From assembly GCA_024699715.1 (NCBI GenBank), contig JANPRD010000004.1, forward strand, positions 1 to 64,000: a stretch of DNA of 64,000 nucleotides. The letters run 5' to 3'. Each line of letters starts with the position of its first letter. The stretch's first letter is position 1. Source of the stretch: Candidatus Methanophagales archaeon (GTDB taxonomy: Archaea > Halobacteriota > Syntropharchaeia > Alkanophagales > Methanospirareceae). Shown in pieces: positions 8,366-16,859 of this stretch. The translations under genes were made by a program, and so were the position numbers. Under the pieces are notes generated by a model that was not told the origin of the DNA, searched no databases, and was given only the letters and a program-made list of their open reading frames with translations.

Positions 8366-10516
8366 ATGATCAACAGTGATAGATTTGTCCTCAATTCCAA
8401 GAAAATCCTCATAGTTATAGTCTCTCTCCAATTAGCATTCCTTGGACTAATAGCTTTAGATAGTTTAGGTTTAGGAATTCCAATTTTAAGGCAGGTTCTA
8501 GGCTTCCTCTACTTAACATTCGTACCTGGTATTCTTTTACTTGGTGTTTTCAGAATAAATAATCTAAATACACTTGAAACATTTCTTTATTCTGTTGGTC
8601 TAAGTCTTTCACTCTTAATGTTTATTGGCTTTTTAATGAATTTTTTCTATCCCCTCATTGGCATTTCAAAGCCTATCTCCGCAATTCCTCTAATAATTAC
8701 CATAAGTGTTATTACTTTAGTTCTATGTGCTATCTTCTATTACCGAAATAAAGAATTTAAAATCTCTCTTTCTGTTAAAGAAATAACATCTCAAGCAGTG
8801 CTTTTACTTATCTTATTACCATTTATCAGCATTTTCGGAGCTTATTTCTTTAGTTATTACACCATCAATATAATACTTCTGGTTCTATTCGGAATTATTG
8901 CTATTATACCAATTATTGTATCGCTGGATAAATTTCCAACTAAGGTGCTACCGTTTCTCATATGGACTATTTCAATTTCACTGTTGCTTTCCGTTGCGTT
9001 GCCAACCAAACATCTCTCGTATGGTGATGCCTGGGTAGAATACAGCTATGCAAGATTGGTTCTTGCAAACGGATTTTGGGATTCATCAGTTTTTGGAAAT
9101 TGTAATGCTATGCTTCGAATTGTAATGCTTCATCCAATCCATTCCATCATGCTCAACTTAAATTTAGAGGATGTTTTTAGAGTTATTCATCCTCTCTTGT
9201 ACTCTTTCACTCCGCTCGTTCTTTACATAGCTTTCAGATATTTAACAAATGAAAAAACAGCATTCTTTTCCTCGTATTTCTTTATGTCTGTTTTTTCTTT
9301 TTTTGTTATTTTATCAAGAAACACAAGAACAGGAATAGCAGAGCTCTTCATCGCACTATTCATTCTCTCATTGGTCAGCAAAAATATAACTAATGTAAAG
9401 AAATCCCTACTACTGCTAATATTTTCGCTATCTATAGCTGTATGCCACTACGGAACCAGTTATCTATTCATGTTTGCCCTCCTTACATCAACCCTTCTTT
9501 TGGCTTTGAGTAATCGATTTTTGTCCAAAGCAGAAAAAGGGAATTTGACTCCAACTCTCAGTGTGCTATATGTTGTGTTTGCTCTTACTTGGTACATGTA
9601 TGTTTCAGGCTCTTCATCCTTTGAAACTCTTGTAAGTTTTCTCAGCCATATGTTCGCTCAAATGTCAGAATTGCTCTCTCCTGAAACTTCCTATTCAGTT
9701 TACGCATTGTCAAGAGACTGGCCATTTTCTGTTGAAGTTTCAAAAGATTTACTTCTTGTTGCTTTCATATTTATTGCAATTGAAGTAATAGCAATGATCT
9801 GGAATGTTCTCAGAAAAAGAGAACTTGAGTTTCAAAAGGAATTTGCTGCACTTTCAATAGTGTTCTTTGGAATTGTGTTAGCAACTTTTCTTCCTGCCAA
9901 GGGTTTTAACCCTGCAAGAGTGATACACTTATCTCTATGTTTTTTAGCATCTTTTTCTGTAATCGGATTTTTAAGAGTATGTAGATATTTCGGGAGGATC
10001 ATCAAAGGTATTGAGGTACAAAGCGATAGGACTTACGTAGCATTCTCGACCTTCTTGGCAATTCTCTTTCTTTTTAACTCTGGTTTTATCTCAGAAGCGG
10101 TAACCAAAGGTGACGATTATTCCCCAAATGTCATGATAAGCAAACCACGTGCAATGGATATAAACACTCCTCAGTATATATACGCTTATTACCGTGAAAT
10201 CATTTCTGATCAGGAATTCATTTCGGCTAGATGGTTAATGGAGAGAAAAGATAATTCGATGAAAATATACTTAGATCCATACGCTGATGTACTATTTAGG
10301 CAGATTTCTCATCCTCTGTCCAAACCGTGGGTTGTGATAAGGAACGGAACGATAATAGAAAAGGGGTATATCTTTCTCAGAACCTATAACCTCGTCAAAA
10401 AAGTATCAATAATTCAGACTTATCCACCAGAAATGAAAAATATTAGTGAAGTCTATCCAATAGACGTCAGCAGTAAGATCTACACTAATGAAGGAAGTGA
10501 AATCTACTACCGTTGA
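8366..10516 (+). CDS. Large polytopic membrane protein (DUF2206-like)
   Basis: A 716-residue protein with more than a dozen hydrophobic helices. It begins with a DUF1616-like helical pair (YLTFVPGILLLGVF) resembling residues 52-66 of the protein at 60-1079. A middle loop (SYGDAWVEYSYARLVLANGF) and HPIHSIMLNLN look like the external loop of polytopic GT-C-type or DUF2206 proteins. The C-terminal 110 residues are soluble. It lies eight bases after the sulfatase-like gene and converges on the flippase gene, overlapping its end by ten bases. A role in glycan transfer across the membrane is inferred from context; there is no direct catalytic evidence. Confidence 0.65.
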   Translation: MINSDRFVLNSKKILIVIVSLQLAFLGLIALDSLGLGIPILRQVLGFLYLTFVPGILLLGVFRINNLNTLETFLYSVGLSLSLLMFIGFLMNFFYPLIGISKPISAIPLIITISVITLVLCAIFYYRNKEFKISLSVKEITSQAVLLLILLPFISIFGAYFFSYYTINIILLVLFGIIAIIPIIVSLDKFPTKVLPFLIWTISISLLLSVALPTKHLSYGDAWVEYSYARLVLANGFWDSSVFGNCNAMLRIVMLHPIHSIMLNLNLEDVFRVIHPLLYSFTPLVLYIAFRYLTNEKTAFFSSYFFMSVFSFFVILSRNTRTGIAELFIALFILSLVSKNITNVKKSLLLLIFSLSIAVCHYGTSYLFMFALLTSTLLLALSNRFLSKAEKGNLTPTLSVLYVVFALTWYMYVSGSSSFETLVSFLSHMFAQMSELLSPETSYSVYALSRDWPFSVEVSKDLLLVAFIFIAIEVIAMIWNVLRKRELEFQKEFAALSIVFFGIVLATFLPAKGFNPARVIHLSLCFLASFSVIGFLRVCRYFGRIIKGIEVQSDRTYVAFSTFLAILFLFNSGFISEAVTKGDDYSPNVMISKPRAMDINTPQYIYAYYREIISDQEFISARWLMERKDNSMKIYLDPYADVLFRQISHPLSKPWVVIRNGTIIEKGYIFLRTYNLVKKVSIIQTYPPEMKNISEVYPIDVSSKIYTNEGSEIYYR

Positions 10517-11763
10517 ATCACCTTTAACCCAACTCCACTTGCAATAACCACATTTGCGAGCACCCATGCAATTCCAACGCCAACTATCCCTATGCTTCGT
10601 GCCAATAAATAACTTCCCACTAAAGTTATAACCGCAATACTTGCATAAATCCAGATCACAGGCTTTATCTCTTTTTGAACTCTCTTAACAGAAGCATAAA
10701 CAACATTGAAGGCAAAAGGAATACTTCCCAGCACCAAAATCAATAAAACATCCAGGGAATTTCTGGCATACTCCTCTCCAAAAATCCAGAGCAAATACTT
10801 TCCAAACAGAAATATGCCCGCTATTGCCACAGCAAGCAAAATGAGAATAAACTTCATAGCTCTTCTTGCATTCCATACAATCTCTTCCTGATTATACGAC
10901 CCTTCAGCAAGCAAAGACATAGAAGTCCATCTTGGAATCGCATGTAATAGCATTGAAATTTGCCATGCAATATAAAAATAAGCATTTTTCTCTGCCCCTA
11001 ATACGTTTATCACCATAATAGGTAGAACAAAAGTTGGAAGTATCTCAAATATCCTTGCAATATAGTTGCCAGATGAGAAATGGAATAAATCATTTATTAC
11101 TTCTCTTTTTACTGAAGGAAAGGGTCTGTATTTGCATACTCTCGAAATCAAGAAGAATCCGAGCAGAAAAGCCAGTATGGGTGTTAAGCCGTAGGAAGCG
11201 TAGATTCCAAGAGCACCAAAAGCAGTTAAAAATGGAACAATTCCGATGCGGGCAAAAGTTACGATTGTTTGAATAAATGAGTATTCAGCTTTCCTGAATC
11301 CAACAAAAATTCCCTGGCTTTGCAATGCTGTTAAAGGTGCTATGGCTGTAAAAGCCACAAAAAGCAAAAGCAAGATTTTATTCTCTCTTATGATGCTCAG
11401 AGAAGGGCTCCATATATTAATTCCTGCGATGAATATTAAAGCCAAAGCAAGCGAGAAAATGAAAGAGATTGTGAGGCATGAGTTTATCAGTTCCTGTTTG
11501 TCTTCTCGCTCCGGCAGAAATCTCACCAAAGAGATGTCGAAACCCAAGAGCGAGAGCATGGAGATTAAGCCCATAGCTGAAATAATAGCAGATGCAAGAC
11601 CTATGTCGGCAGTGGAGTAAAAGCGTGCGGCAATCAGCCAGAAGAAGAAGCCTGAGCCTGCTGATGTGAGGGAGGAGAACATGAGGAAGTATGCATTCTT
11701 GAAAAGGGGGTCGCTTAGATGCGTTTTCAGTTCCTCTCTGTTTTTCGGTATCCAAAGCCCCAT
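10507..11763 (-). CDS. Oligosaccharide flippase (Wzx/MATE-like)
   Basis: A 418-residue membrane protein with about twelve to fourteen helices, of the polysaccharide biosynthesis/flippase type. The N-terminus has FSSLTSAGSGFFFWLIAARFYS and DIGLASAIISAMGLISMLSL, the usual first two helices of Wzx-like transporters. Such proteins flip lipid-linked glycans across the membrane, which matches the neighbouring glycosyltransferases. A GAGGAGG ribosome-binding site lies upstream of the ATG at 11763, with a TATA-like element at 11834-11847. Confidence 0.85.
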   Translation of the reverse strand: MGLWIPKNREELKTHLSDPLFKNAYFLMFSSLTSAGSGFFFWLIAARFYSTADIGLASAIISAMGLISMLSLLGFDISLVRFLPEREDKQELINSCLTISFIFSLALALIFIAGINIWSPSLSIIRENKILLLLFVAFTAIAPLTALQSQGIFVGFRKAEYSFIQTIVTFARIGIVPFLTAFGALGIYASYGLTPILAFLLGFFLISRVCKYRPFPSVKREVINDLFHFSSGNYIARIFEILPTFVLPIMVINVLGAEKNAYFYIAWQISMLLHAIPRWTSMSLLAEGSYNQEEIVWNARRAMKFILILLAVAIAGIFLFGKYLLWIFGEEYARNSLDVLLILVLGSIPFAFNVVYASVKRVQKEIKPVIWIYASIAVITLVGSYLLARSIGIVGVGIAWVLANVVIASGVGLKVIQR

Positions 11764-11833
11764 GCTTAAATCCTCCTCGCAAGCCCCATCCTAAAGATGA
11801 GAGGACACTTGCCAACTGTTTTGAGATTATTTT

Positions 11834-11847
11834 TATTTATATCTTTA
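11834..11847 (-). promoter_or_regulatory. TATA box for the flippase gene
   Basis: Read on the minus strand, this is AAAGATATAAATAA, about 75 bases upstream of the flippase ATG. It fits an archaeal TATA box with upstream purines. No other gene starts between it and 11763. Confidence 0.45.
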
Positions 11848-11881
11848 CCCAACTAAACTCCTCTTTTTTCGCTTTTCCAAT

Positions 11882-12013
11882 TACTTCCTTGAACAATTCT
11901 CATATACTGTCATGAATAGCATCGCAGTGGGATGTCCCTTACTAATTATCTCTCTGAATTCCTCGGATGGATATCCAACCGGCTCTATAGGAGCAAATTT
12001 CCCACCAAATAAG
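11882..12013 (-). pseudogene. C-terminal remnant of a MNT-type nucleotidyltransferase
   Basis: The minus strand reads FGGKFAPIEPVGYPSEEFRE then IISKGHPTAMLFMTVYENC and a stop. This is the usual last 40 residues of minimal nucleotidyltransferases (EPVxYxPEEF, then a hydrophobic end). No GSxxRG catalytic half is present upstream. It is a relic lying next to a second, intact nucleotidyltransferase gene at 12405. Confidence 0.4.
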
Positions 12014-12077
12014 CCATGATTCCAAAGTATTTTACTGCATATTCCGCTGCTTGCTGCACCTTATACTAATTATTCAC

Positions 12078-12472
12078 TCAACTCTGTGATTTATCGTGAA
12101 TCTCCTTTATTGCCTCTTTTATTCGCACTAAAAACTTCTCCGCATCTTTGACAATATCTTTGGCTTCTTCTTCGAGATGGCTCGAAATATATGTCATAAT
12201 CTGACTTTTCACGACTTCGTTTCCGCTTTTGCCAAACTCTTCGCATATAATTCCTCAATAAGTCCTTCAGTAACAAACTGCAATCCGAACTGCGAAACAA
12301 CATCAGCATGCGTCTTCGGATAGATGCCTCTTAATGCAAGCAAAGCCTTGGCGGCATGAAACATTGCATAATACGCCTCGCTTATGGCTTCGGAAAACAT
12401 TGTCTCAAGTAAAAGATTTGCCGCCCTCAGCTTCTCTTCCGCCCTCTCCAAATGCTTCTCCCATTCTTTCAT
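12078..12472 (-). pseudogene. HEPN-domain toxin, frameshifted at the C-terminus
   Basis: The first 87 residues (to 12209) form a HEPN helical domain: RAEEKLRAANLLLET, AISEAYYAMFHAAKALLALR and GIYPKTH. The family's C-terminal parts are present but in two other frames, first KSDYDIYFEPS and then EEEAKDIVKDAEKFLVRIKE ending at 12078. At least two single-base shifts are therefore needed to rebuild a protein of about 130 residues. HEPN proteins are usually RNases paired with a MNT nucleotidyltransferase antitoxin, which is the gene directly upstream. Confidence 0.6.
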
Positions 12473-12803
12473 ATAATACCACGCCTTCCCTCAAGACATT
12501 TCTTACAAATGAATGTCCTTCCTTTGCTGCAAAATCAAAACGGTCTTTTTCCATATTCTTCGCTGAAATGAACTCACCATATTCCAATAATATTGGAAAC
12601 GATACTTCTACCAATTCTTCTAAGCTCACATCACCAACTACCAAAATATCAATGTCAGAATCCTCTTTCGCCTCACCCCTCGCAACAGACCCAAATAAGA
12701 TAATGCTATCTATTTTGTCTTTATATCTCTCTAACACTCTCCTCACAAATTCTTCCACCGCTTCCCGATATCTCCTCTGAATTTGCATATTATTTATCTG
12801 CAA
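12405..12803 (-). CDS. MNT-type nucleotidyltransferase antitoxin
   Basis: A 132-residue minimal nucleotidyltransferase. The catalytic motif is LFGSVARGEAKEDSDIDILV, the GSxxRG-x-DxD pattern of Pol-beta-like enzymes. In HEPN-MNT systems it neutralises the HEPN toxin, by AMPylation in studied cases. Its reading frame overlaps the HEPN start by 68 bases, longer than usual, and its last 25 residues are low-complexity, so the true stop may have been lost by a shift. It is transcribed first, ahead of the HEPN gene. Confidence 0.72.
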   Translation of the reverse strand: MQINNMQIQRRYREAVEEFVRRVLERYKDKIDSIILFGSVARGEAKEDSDIDILVVGDVSLEELVEVSFPILLEYGEFISAKNMEKDRFDFAAKEGHSFVRNVLREGVVLYERMGEAFGEGGREAEGGKSFT

Positions 12804-12837
12804 TGACTATATAAAAGCTTTCTCAACAGCACCCTTA

Positions 12838-13056
12838 CTACTCCAAACCTCCATTAGTAACTTTCGTACTTCCTTTATATCTATTCATTTCTTTGCCTCG
12901 CTCTTCACTATTATCTTTTTGATCTTCATCAGCATATTCACCACGCTCACACGCACAATTTTTCCTTCCCTCACTCCTTTTCGCCCTCCTATATGCAAGC
13001 ACGATAAATAGCATTCGAGCGAGCTTCTTCCAATTTCCGTTCCGCTGACCCTTCAC
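12838..13056 (-). pseudogene. Second RNGNW-family fragment
   Basis: The minus strand reads RNGNWKKLARMLFIVLAYRR then a charged tail of poor quality. A one-base shift at the GGAAGGAAAAATTG tract restores KIVRVSVVNMLMKIKKIIV, matching the GRIVSASVLEKL part of the gene at 2030-2335. The two copies are broken at corresponding places. The remaining 100 bases to 13166 hold nothing I can identify. Confidence 0.35.
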
Positions 13057-13166
13057 AAATGCACATTATAAATCCTCATGCATCAACATCTCTCTCGCCC
13101 TTTTCCCTCGCACCTCAGAATCCTTTACCGCATTCTCCTAATGGATAATTATAATTTTCGTTCCTG

Positions 13167-13934
13167 CTATTGCATGAGAGGGGCGACGAGAAATAATATG
13201 ATATTTATTAGTCCGTGTGAGATAGAGATTCCGTATATTGTTCCCGTCCTTTCTCGCACGATTGAGAACAGGAAGCCGACGAAAAATGCGAATATACAGT
13301 CAAGAATGGAGAGATTTCCCATGTGAAGCACGGCGAAAATTGCTGAAATAAGCAATATACCGCTCCATTTGCTCATCACTCTCGTTGCATTATACTGGAG
13401 TAAACCTCTGAAAGTGAGCTCTTCCACGAGACCTGTGCATATAATTAGGATAAGCGATGCACCGATGAAAGAGTGATGCGGTAAGGGTTCAGGCTTCAAA
13501 ATTTGATATTCTGCAAATCCGAGAGGAACAGCAAGAGGAATCACTCCGCATTCAAGCGGTATGTTCCGCAGTATCGGCTTTGAAAACCCCACATCCCCGA
13601 GTTTAATGCCCTGCAGGTATATGCATGTGAATATTGCGATGAATATTGGTATTGAAATCAACATAAACCATGATATCCGGCTGAAATGGGTGAGAGGCAT
13701 GGATATACTTAGGATGCGAATGAGTGGAGCAAGGACAAGAGACATGATGAATGCCGATAAATTTCTATCTGATGTGAGTGTTGAATGTATAAGTGTTGCG
13801 AAGAGTATGAAAATATGAGCTGTTATTCCTATTCTTGCATCTTCCACAGTCAATATCTCAGCAAGTGCTATCAAAAACAAATAGGTGATTCCTACATAGA
13901 TGCCAAGGCGGGATGGCTTAATGTGATTCCACAT
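13167..13934 (-). CDS. CPBP-family intramembrane metalloprotease
   Basis: A polytopic protein with the three CPBP (Abi/CAAX protease) motifs: VEELTFRG, AVLHMGN and ISHGLINI, all in C-terminal helices. These proteases cleave near or inside the membrane; in archaea the substrates are unknown. The start at 13934 (MWNHIKPSRLGIYVG) has a GAGGTAGG ribosome-binding site; a longer frame begins at 14000 but adds a charged, low-complexity leader. It lies upstream of the cohesin gene's end on the same strand, separated by about 120 bases on the far side. Confidence 0.82.
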   Translation of the reverse strand: MWNHIKPSRLGIYVGITYLFLIALAEILTVEDARIGITAHIFILFATLIHSTLTSDRNLSAFIMSLVLAPLIRILSISMPLTHFSRISWFMLISIPIFIAIFTCIYLQGIKLGDVGFSKPILRNIPLECGVIPLAVPLGFAEYQILKPEPLPHHSFIGASLILIICTGLVEELTFRGLLQYNATRVMSKWSGILLISAIFAVLHMGNLSILDCIFAFFVGFLFSIVRERTGTIYGISISHGLINIILFLVAPLMQ

Positions 13935-14122
13935 ACCTACCTCTCCCGTGCCTTCTCTTCTACCGACGGTTTCTGTTTCGCCTCCCTTCAACGAAATCAC
14001 CTTTTCCCGTGAGAGAATTCAAACTTCCTCGGTGGTGTCCTCACGAAGCACTTCTCTCAGCGATGTGAATTCACAACTACACAACTCACCCGCCTTTTCG
14101 CAACTTAAAAGGAGAATTTATA

Positions 14123-14575
14123 TCACCTTCCCCCTTTCTTAATTGACTTTTTCCTCCACAGCATCATTAGTAATATTATCATGATTGCCATTATCATAAT
14201 TGCTATCAGAATGAAAAGAGTTAGCTCCTCTTTCTTCCTTTCTTTTATCAAGATTTGCCCATTCCTTACCGTTATCTGCGTTCCATTTCTTATCTCATTC
14301 ACTTCCAGTCTCAATTCACCCGCAGTGTGCGCTCTTCCTATTGCTTTCATTTTTATTTCCGCTAATTTTACCGTTCCTTTAAGATGTTTATTTGTATATG
14401 CGACCATTTCAATGCGTCCATTTGAGATATTATATGAGAAATTTTCATAATCTCCCGCATATACTTCCTCTACTTCCACTATTGGTGGAACAAAGAGCGT
14501 CAAGTTCGCATACTTAACGCCATCTCCCGTGATTAATATCGGAACTTCAGCATATTCCCCCTCCTCAATCGTCAC
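14123..14575 (-). CDS. Second cohesin domain and membrane anchor of the cohesin protein (fragment 2)
   Basis: This frame carries a cohesin-type beta-sandwich (IEEGEYAEVPILITGDGVKY through RNGQILI) and then a strongly hydrophobic helix (LFILIAIMIMAIMIILLMML) followed by a basic tail. The frame upstream of its ATG is open and Pro/Ser/Thr-rich (SPSPALTPAFSSPTPSPSPS), continuing the linker of the adjoining fragment at 14565-15302. The two are one gene with a single shift in the linker near 14750. The full protein would be signal peptide, cohesin 1, stalk, cohesin 2, transmembrane anchor. Confidence 0.6.
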   Translation of the reverse strand: MTIEEGEYAEVPILITGDGVKYANLTLFVPPIVEVEEVYAGDYENFSYNISNGRIEMVAYTNKHLKGTVKLAEIKMKAIGRAHTAGELRLEVNEIRNGTQITVRNGQILIKERKKEELTLFILIAIMIMAIMIILLMMLWRKKSIKKGGR

Positions 14576-15302
14576 ATTTTCTATTTGAATAATAATTTCT
14601 CGGCTCTCTAAGGAGGGCGAAAGTGAAGGGGGAGACGGCGAAGGTGAGGGCGTTGGAGAAGAGAATGCAGGCGTAAGTGCGGGAGATGGAGAGAGGGCAG
14701 GTGTAGTAGCGGGGGAAGTAGTGGGGGATGGAGAAGGAGGGATGTTGGTGCGGGTGAGAGGTGGTGTTAGGTGAAGGTGAGGGAGTCGGCGTGGTGTCGG
14801 TGTCGGAAGGGGAGCTGGTGGAAGTGGGGGAAGCGGATGGAGTAGGAGATGCTGTTGGAGAACTTACGGAAATAAAACCGTTTAATGCCGTTGCAGGGAC
14901 TTTCTTCCCCTCATTATCCTTCAGTGTCTCTATCTCCAAGTTTAATGGAGAATAGCCTTCATTTTTTGCTTCTACATACAAATTCGCCACAATTCCCTCC
15001 TTTAACCCCTCCTCTCCTGTTTGAAAAGCAACTATTTTTATCCTCCCAGGAGTATTATTGCATACAAGCCGGTCAAAATCACCCTCACTCACCGAGACAA
15101 CACGCACAATATCTCCATCATAAGTGACAACTATCGTGGCGCAGCTTATCTCTTCATCTGCATCAATTGTTATTGGAATATTGACATGTTCTCCCACAGT
15201 TATTGTGGCATTACCAATTTTAACAGATGCGGGTGAGGCGCTTACTACTACCGCAGAGAACAAGATGAACAGTAAGAAAATGACTATCCTCTTCATTTTC
15301 AC
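14565..15302 (-). CDS. Cohesin-domain surface protein, N-terminal part (fragment 1)
   Basis: A signal peptide (KMKRIVIFLLFILFSAVVVSA) is followed by a cohesin-like domain at residues 25-145: SVKIGNATITVGEHVNIPIT, ATIVVTYDGDIVRVVSV and PLNLEIETLKDNEGKKVP. A Pro/Ser/Thr stalk comes next. After about residue 180 the frame turns into an unconvincing sequence because the true stalk continues in the frame of 14123-14575. Cohesins bind dockerins; a dockerin protein is encoded two genes upstream. The start overlaps the preceding gene's stop by four bases, indicating translational coupling. Confidence 0.68.
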   Translation of the reverse strand: MKMKRIVIFLLFILFSAVVVSASPASVKIGNATITVGEHVNIPITIDADEEISCATIVVTYDGDIVRVVSVSEGDFDRLVCNNTPGRIKIVAFQTGEEGLKEGIVANLYVEAKNEGYSPLNLEIETLKDNEGKKVPATALNGFISVSSPTASPTPSASPTSTSSPSDTDTTPTPSPSPNTTSHPHQHPSFSIPHYFPRYYTCPLSISRTYACILFSNALTFAVSPFTFALLREPRNYYSNRKCDD

Positions 15303-15673
15303 CCGTAAAGTTTAAATGCTGGTATCCAATCTTCATATCTCCTCCCGTTTACATCCACAAATCCTACACATCTAATCTTCCCTACATCCGTTTCTAATTC
15401 ATTTGTGTGATGAATCTGTGGGTAGGAACCTGTTTTCATCATTATATTATATGTCTCATAAGGCATTAAGATGACTGTTCTGTTGAAAGAAATGTTCATC
15501 CAGTCATCCTCATATCCTTTCCATGATGCTTCAGCACACCATGTTGCATTCCAAATAAGAGCATATTCAGTATGACCGCCTGTTCTTTCGCAGGGATAAA
15601 TAGTATCTCCCCTCAGCATTATTATAGATGACATTGCCAACAACATATATGTCAGTAAAATTATCCGCTTCAT
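15299..15673 (-). CDS. Small secreted protein of the cohesin-dockerin operon
   Basis: A 124-residue protein with an N-terminal signal segment (KRIILLTYMLLAMSSIIML) and four to five Cys and Trp residues in a short mature part (YPCERTGGHTEYALIWNATW, GKIRCVGFVDVNGRRYEDW). I do not recognise the family. It overlaps the dockerin gene's stop (15670-15673) and the cohesin gene's start (15299-15302) by four bases each, so all three are almost certainly made from one transcript. It may be a third structural or accessory component. Confidence 0.6.
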   Translation of the reverse strand: MKRIILLTYMLLAMSSIIMLRGDTIYPCERTGGHTEYALIWNATWCAEASWKGYEDDWMNISFNRTVILMPYETYNIMMKTGSYPQIHHTNELETDVGKIRCVGFVDVNGRRYEDWIPAFKLYG

Positions 15674-16185
15674 TTCAACTCCTCATATCCGGATATTCCA
15701 GCGATATATCTCGCAAGATAGACACAATCGTAAGCATCAACAATTCCATCTCCGCTGACATCTGCAACTTTCTCCTCCAAATCATATCCTTCTATACCCG
15801 CTATCCATCTCGCTATATGCATGTAATCAGCGCTGTCAATCACGCCATCTGCATTCACATCACCATTCAGGAATATGCGAACTTTTTTCTCCTTTCCTCC
15901 TGCATTTATCCGGAATTCTCCCGGTGGAACGCCTTTCGTGCCCACTTCCAGCTCAAAACGACCTTCAGAATCGGCAGTCACCTTTATTGATGTCTTCACG
16001 ATTAAATGCACAGCATCCGCACCTTCCAAGGCATCTCCATATACCTTAATGTCCTTCGCCCCATGGATGTCTATGGGTTTACCATAGAAATCCGCTGGAA
16101 ACGAGACAGAAATTGTGGCAGTGCCGTTCGTTGCATTCAGAGGCCCTTCAAGAGGATATTCAATTGTCTGCCAGCCAGAATACAA
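15670..16185 (-). CDS. Dockerin type I module of a secreted protein (fragment 2)
   Basis: The last 65 residues are a complete type I dockerin: GDVNADGVIDSADYMHIARW and DVSGDGIVDAYDCVYLARY, two EF-hand-like calcium loops each followed by a helix with an ARW/ARY end. An Ig-like beta-domain with FYGKPIDIHGAKDIKVYGDA and GKEKKVRIFLNGDV precedes it. The open frame continues the protein of 16160-16501 after a one-base shift near 16170. Dockerins dock onto cohesins, two of which are encoded downstream in the same operon. Confidence 0.75.
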   Translation of the reverse strand: MYSGWQTIEYPLEGPLNATNGTATISVSFPADFYGKPIDIHGAKDIKVYGDALEGADAVHLIVKTSIKVTADSEGRFELEVGTKGVPPGEFRINAGGKEKKVRIFLNGDVNADGVIDSADYMHIARWIAGIEGYDLEEKVADVSGDGIVDAYDCVYLARYIAGISGYEELK

Positions 16186-16501
16186 AAACAGGATATATTG
16201 AAATTCTAATGTTTTTTACATTTTCAGCAGTTACAGAAATGGTCTTCTCACCTGGAGGAATTTCAATTCCTTTAAACTCCTCACAATACCTTCCTTCAGA
16301 GACTGGTGTCGAAATCTCAAACGAAGCGCCTAACCATACATCTTCATTAGGAGAGGCTTTCCCCCACACCTTCACTTTCTCACCCTGTAATACCACATCT
16401 GGAGTTACATTCAATTCCGTCACAGTTGCACTCCCTATAATAGGAAAAATAAGGAAAGCAAGAGCAACTGCACTCGTCCACACAAATATTTTCCTTTTCA
16501 T
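16160..16501 (-). CDS. Dockerin protein, signal peptide and first Ig-like domain (fragment 1)
   Basis: An N-terminal signal peptide (KRKIFVWTSAVALAFLIFP) is followed by a beta-rich domain (VTELNVTPDVVLQGEKVKVW through GEKTISVTAENVKNIRIS). The frame ends in PVFVFWLADN, where the other frame gives YSGWQTIEYPLEGPLNATNG and continues without interruption into the dockerin half at 15670-16185. The rebuilt protein has about 275 residues: secreted, one or two Ig-like domains, one C-terminal dockerin, and no membrane anchor. It would be held at the surface through cohesin binding. Confidence 0.65.
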   Translation of the reverse strand: MKRKIFVWTSAVALAFLIFPIIGSATVTELNVTPDVVLQGEKVKVWGKASPNEDVWLGASFEISTPVSEGRYCEEFKGIEIPPGEKTISVTAENVKNIRISIYPVFVFWLADN

Positions 16502-16544
16502 GCTCTACTCAATGGCATTTTTACCTCTTCGTATGCTACCGTTC

Positions 16545-16784
16545 CTATAATACCTCAAGCACCTTTACCGCTACGATTACCATAAATACGAACAAAAGAG
16601 GGTTAATCGCCACAGATGCTATTTTTCCGAGCGTGCTTGCCTTCTGACCCTCACTTGCACTCGCCAATTCCTTCAATATGAGCAGCGATATTAACACAAC
16701 CGTGCTCACGGCTCCAAATACCGCCACCTGCCCCAACGCCACCACCGTCGTAGTGGTGGTCGTGGTTGTTACTGTTGTCAGCAT
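16545..16784 (-). CDS. Small Thr-rich membrane protein
   Basis: A 79-residue protein with two hydrophobic helices (VAVFGAVSTVVLISLLILK and INPLLFVFMVIVAVKVLEVL) joined by a short polar loop. It starts with a run of threonines and valines encoded by a repetitive ACC/GTT tract (16735-16770). I do not recognise a characterised family. It has its own TATA box and palindrome at 16787-16813 and may be leaderless. It lies upstream of the dockerin-cohesin operon on the same strand. Confidence 0.6.
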   Translation of the reverse strand: MLTTVTTTTTTTTVVALGQVAVFGAVSTVVLISLLILKELASASEGQKASTLGKIASVAINPLLFVFMVIVAVKVLEVL

Positions 16785-16786
16785 GT

Positions 16787-16813
16787 TATGCCCTCTTGGG
16801 CGGGCATATAAAA
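16787..16813 (-). promoter_or_regulatory. TATA box overlapping a palindrome
   Basis: The inverted repeat TATGCCC (16787-16793) and GGGCATA (16802-16808) surrounds an eight-base centre. It overlaps a TATA-like element (minus strand TTTTATATG, 16805-16813) that ends about 20 bases before the ATG at 16784. The palindrome sits where a repressor could block transcription start. It is a candidate operator for the small membrane protein gene and perhaps the operon behind it. Confidence 0.45.
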
Positions 16814-16850
16814 TCTTTTCGGTTCTGGCTAAAATCTTTTCGGTTCTGGC
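16809..16850. repeat. 21-bp perfect tandem repeat, two copies
   Basis: TAAAATCTTTTCGG followed by TTCTGGC occurs twice head to tail at 16809-16829 and 16830-16850, directly upstream of the promoter region. It could be a duplicated binding site or a replication slippage product. Confidence 0.6.
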
Positions 16851-16859
16851 AACTCATAT

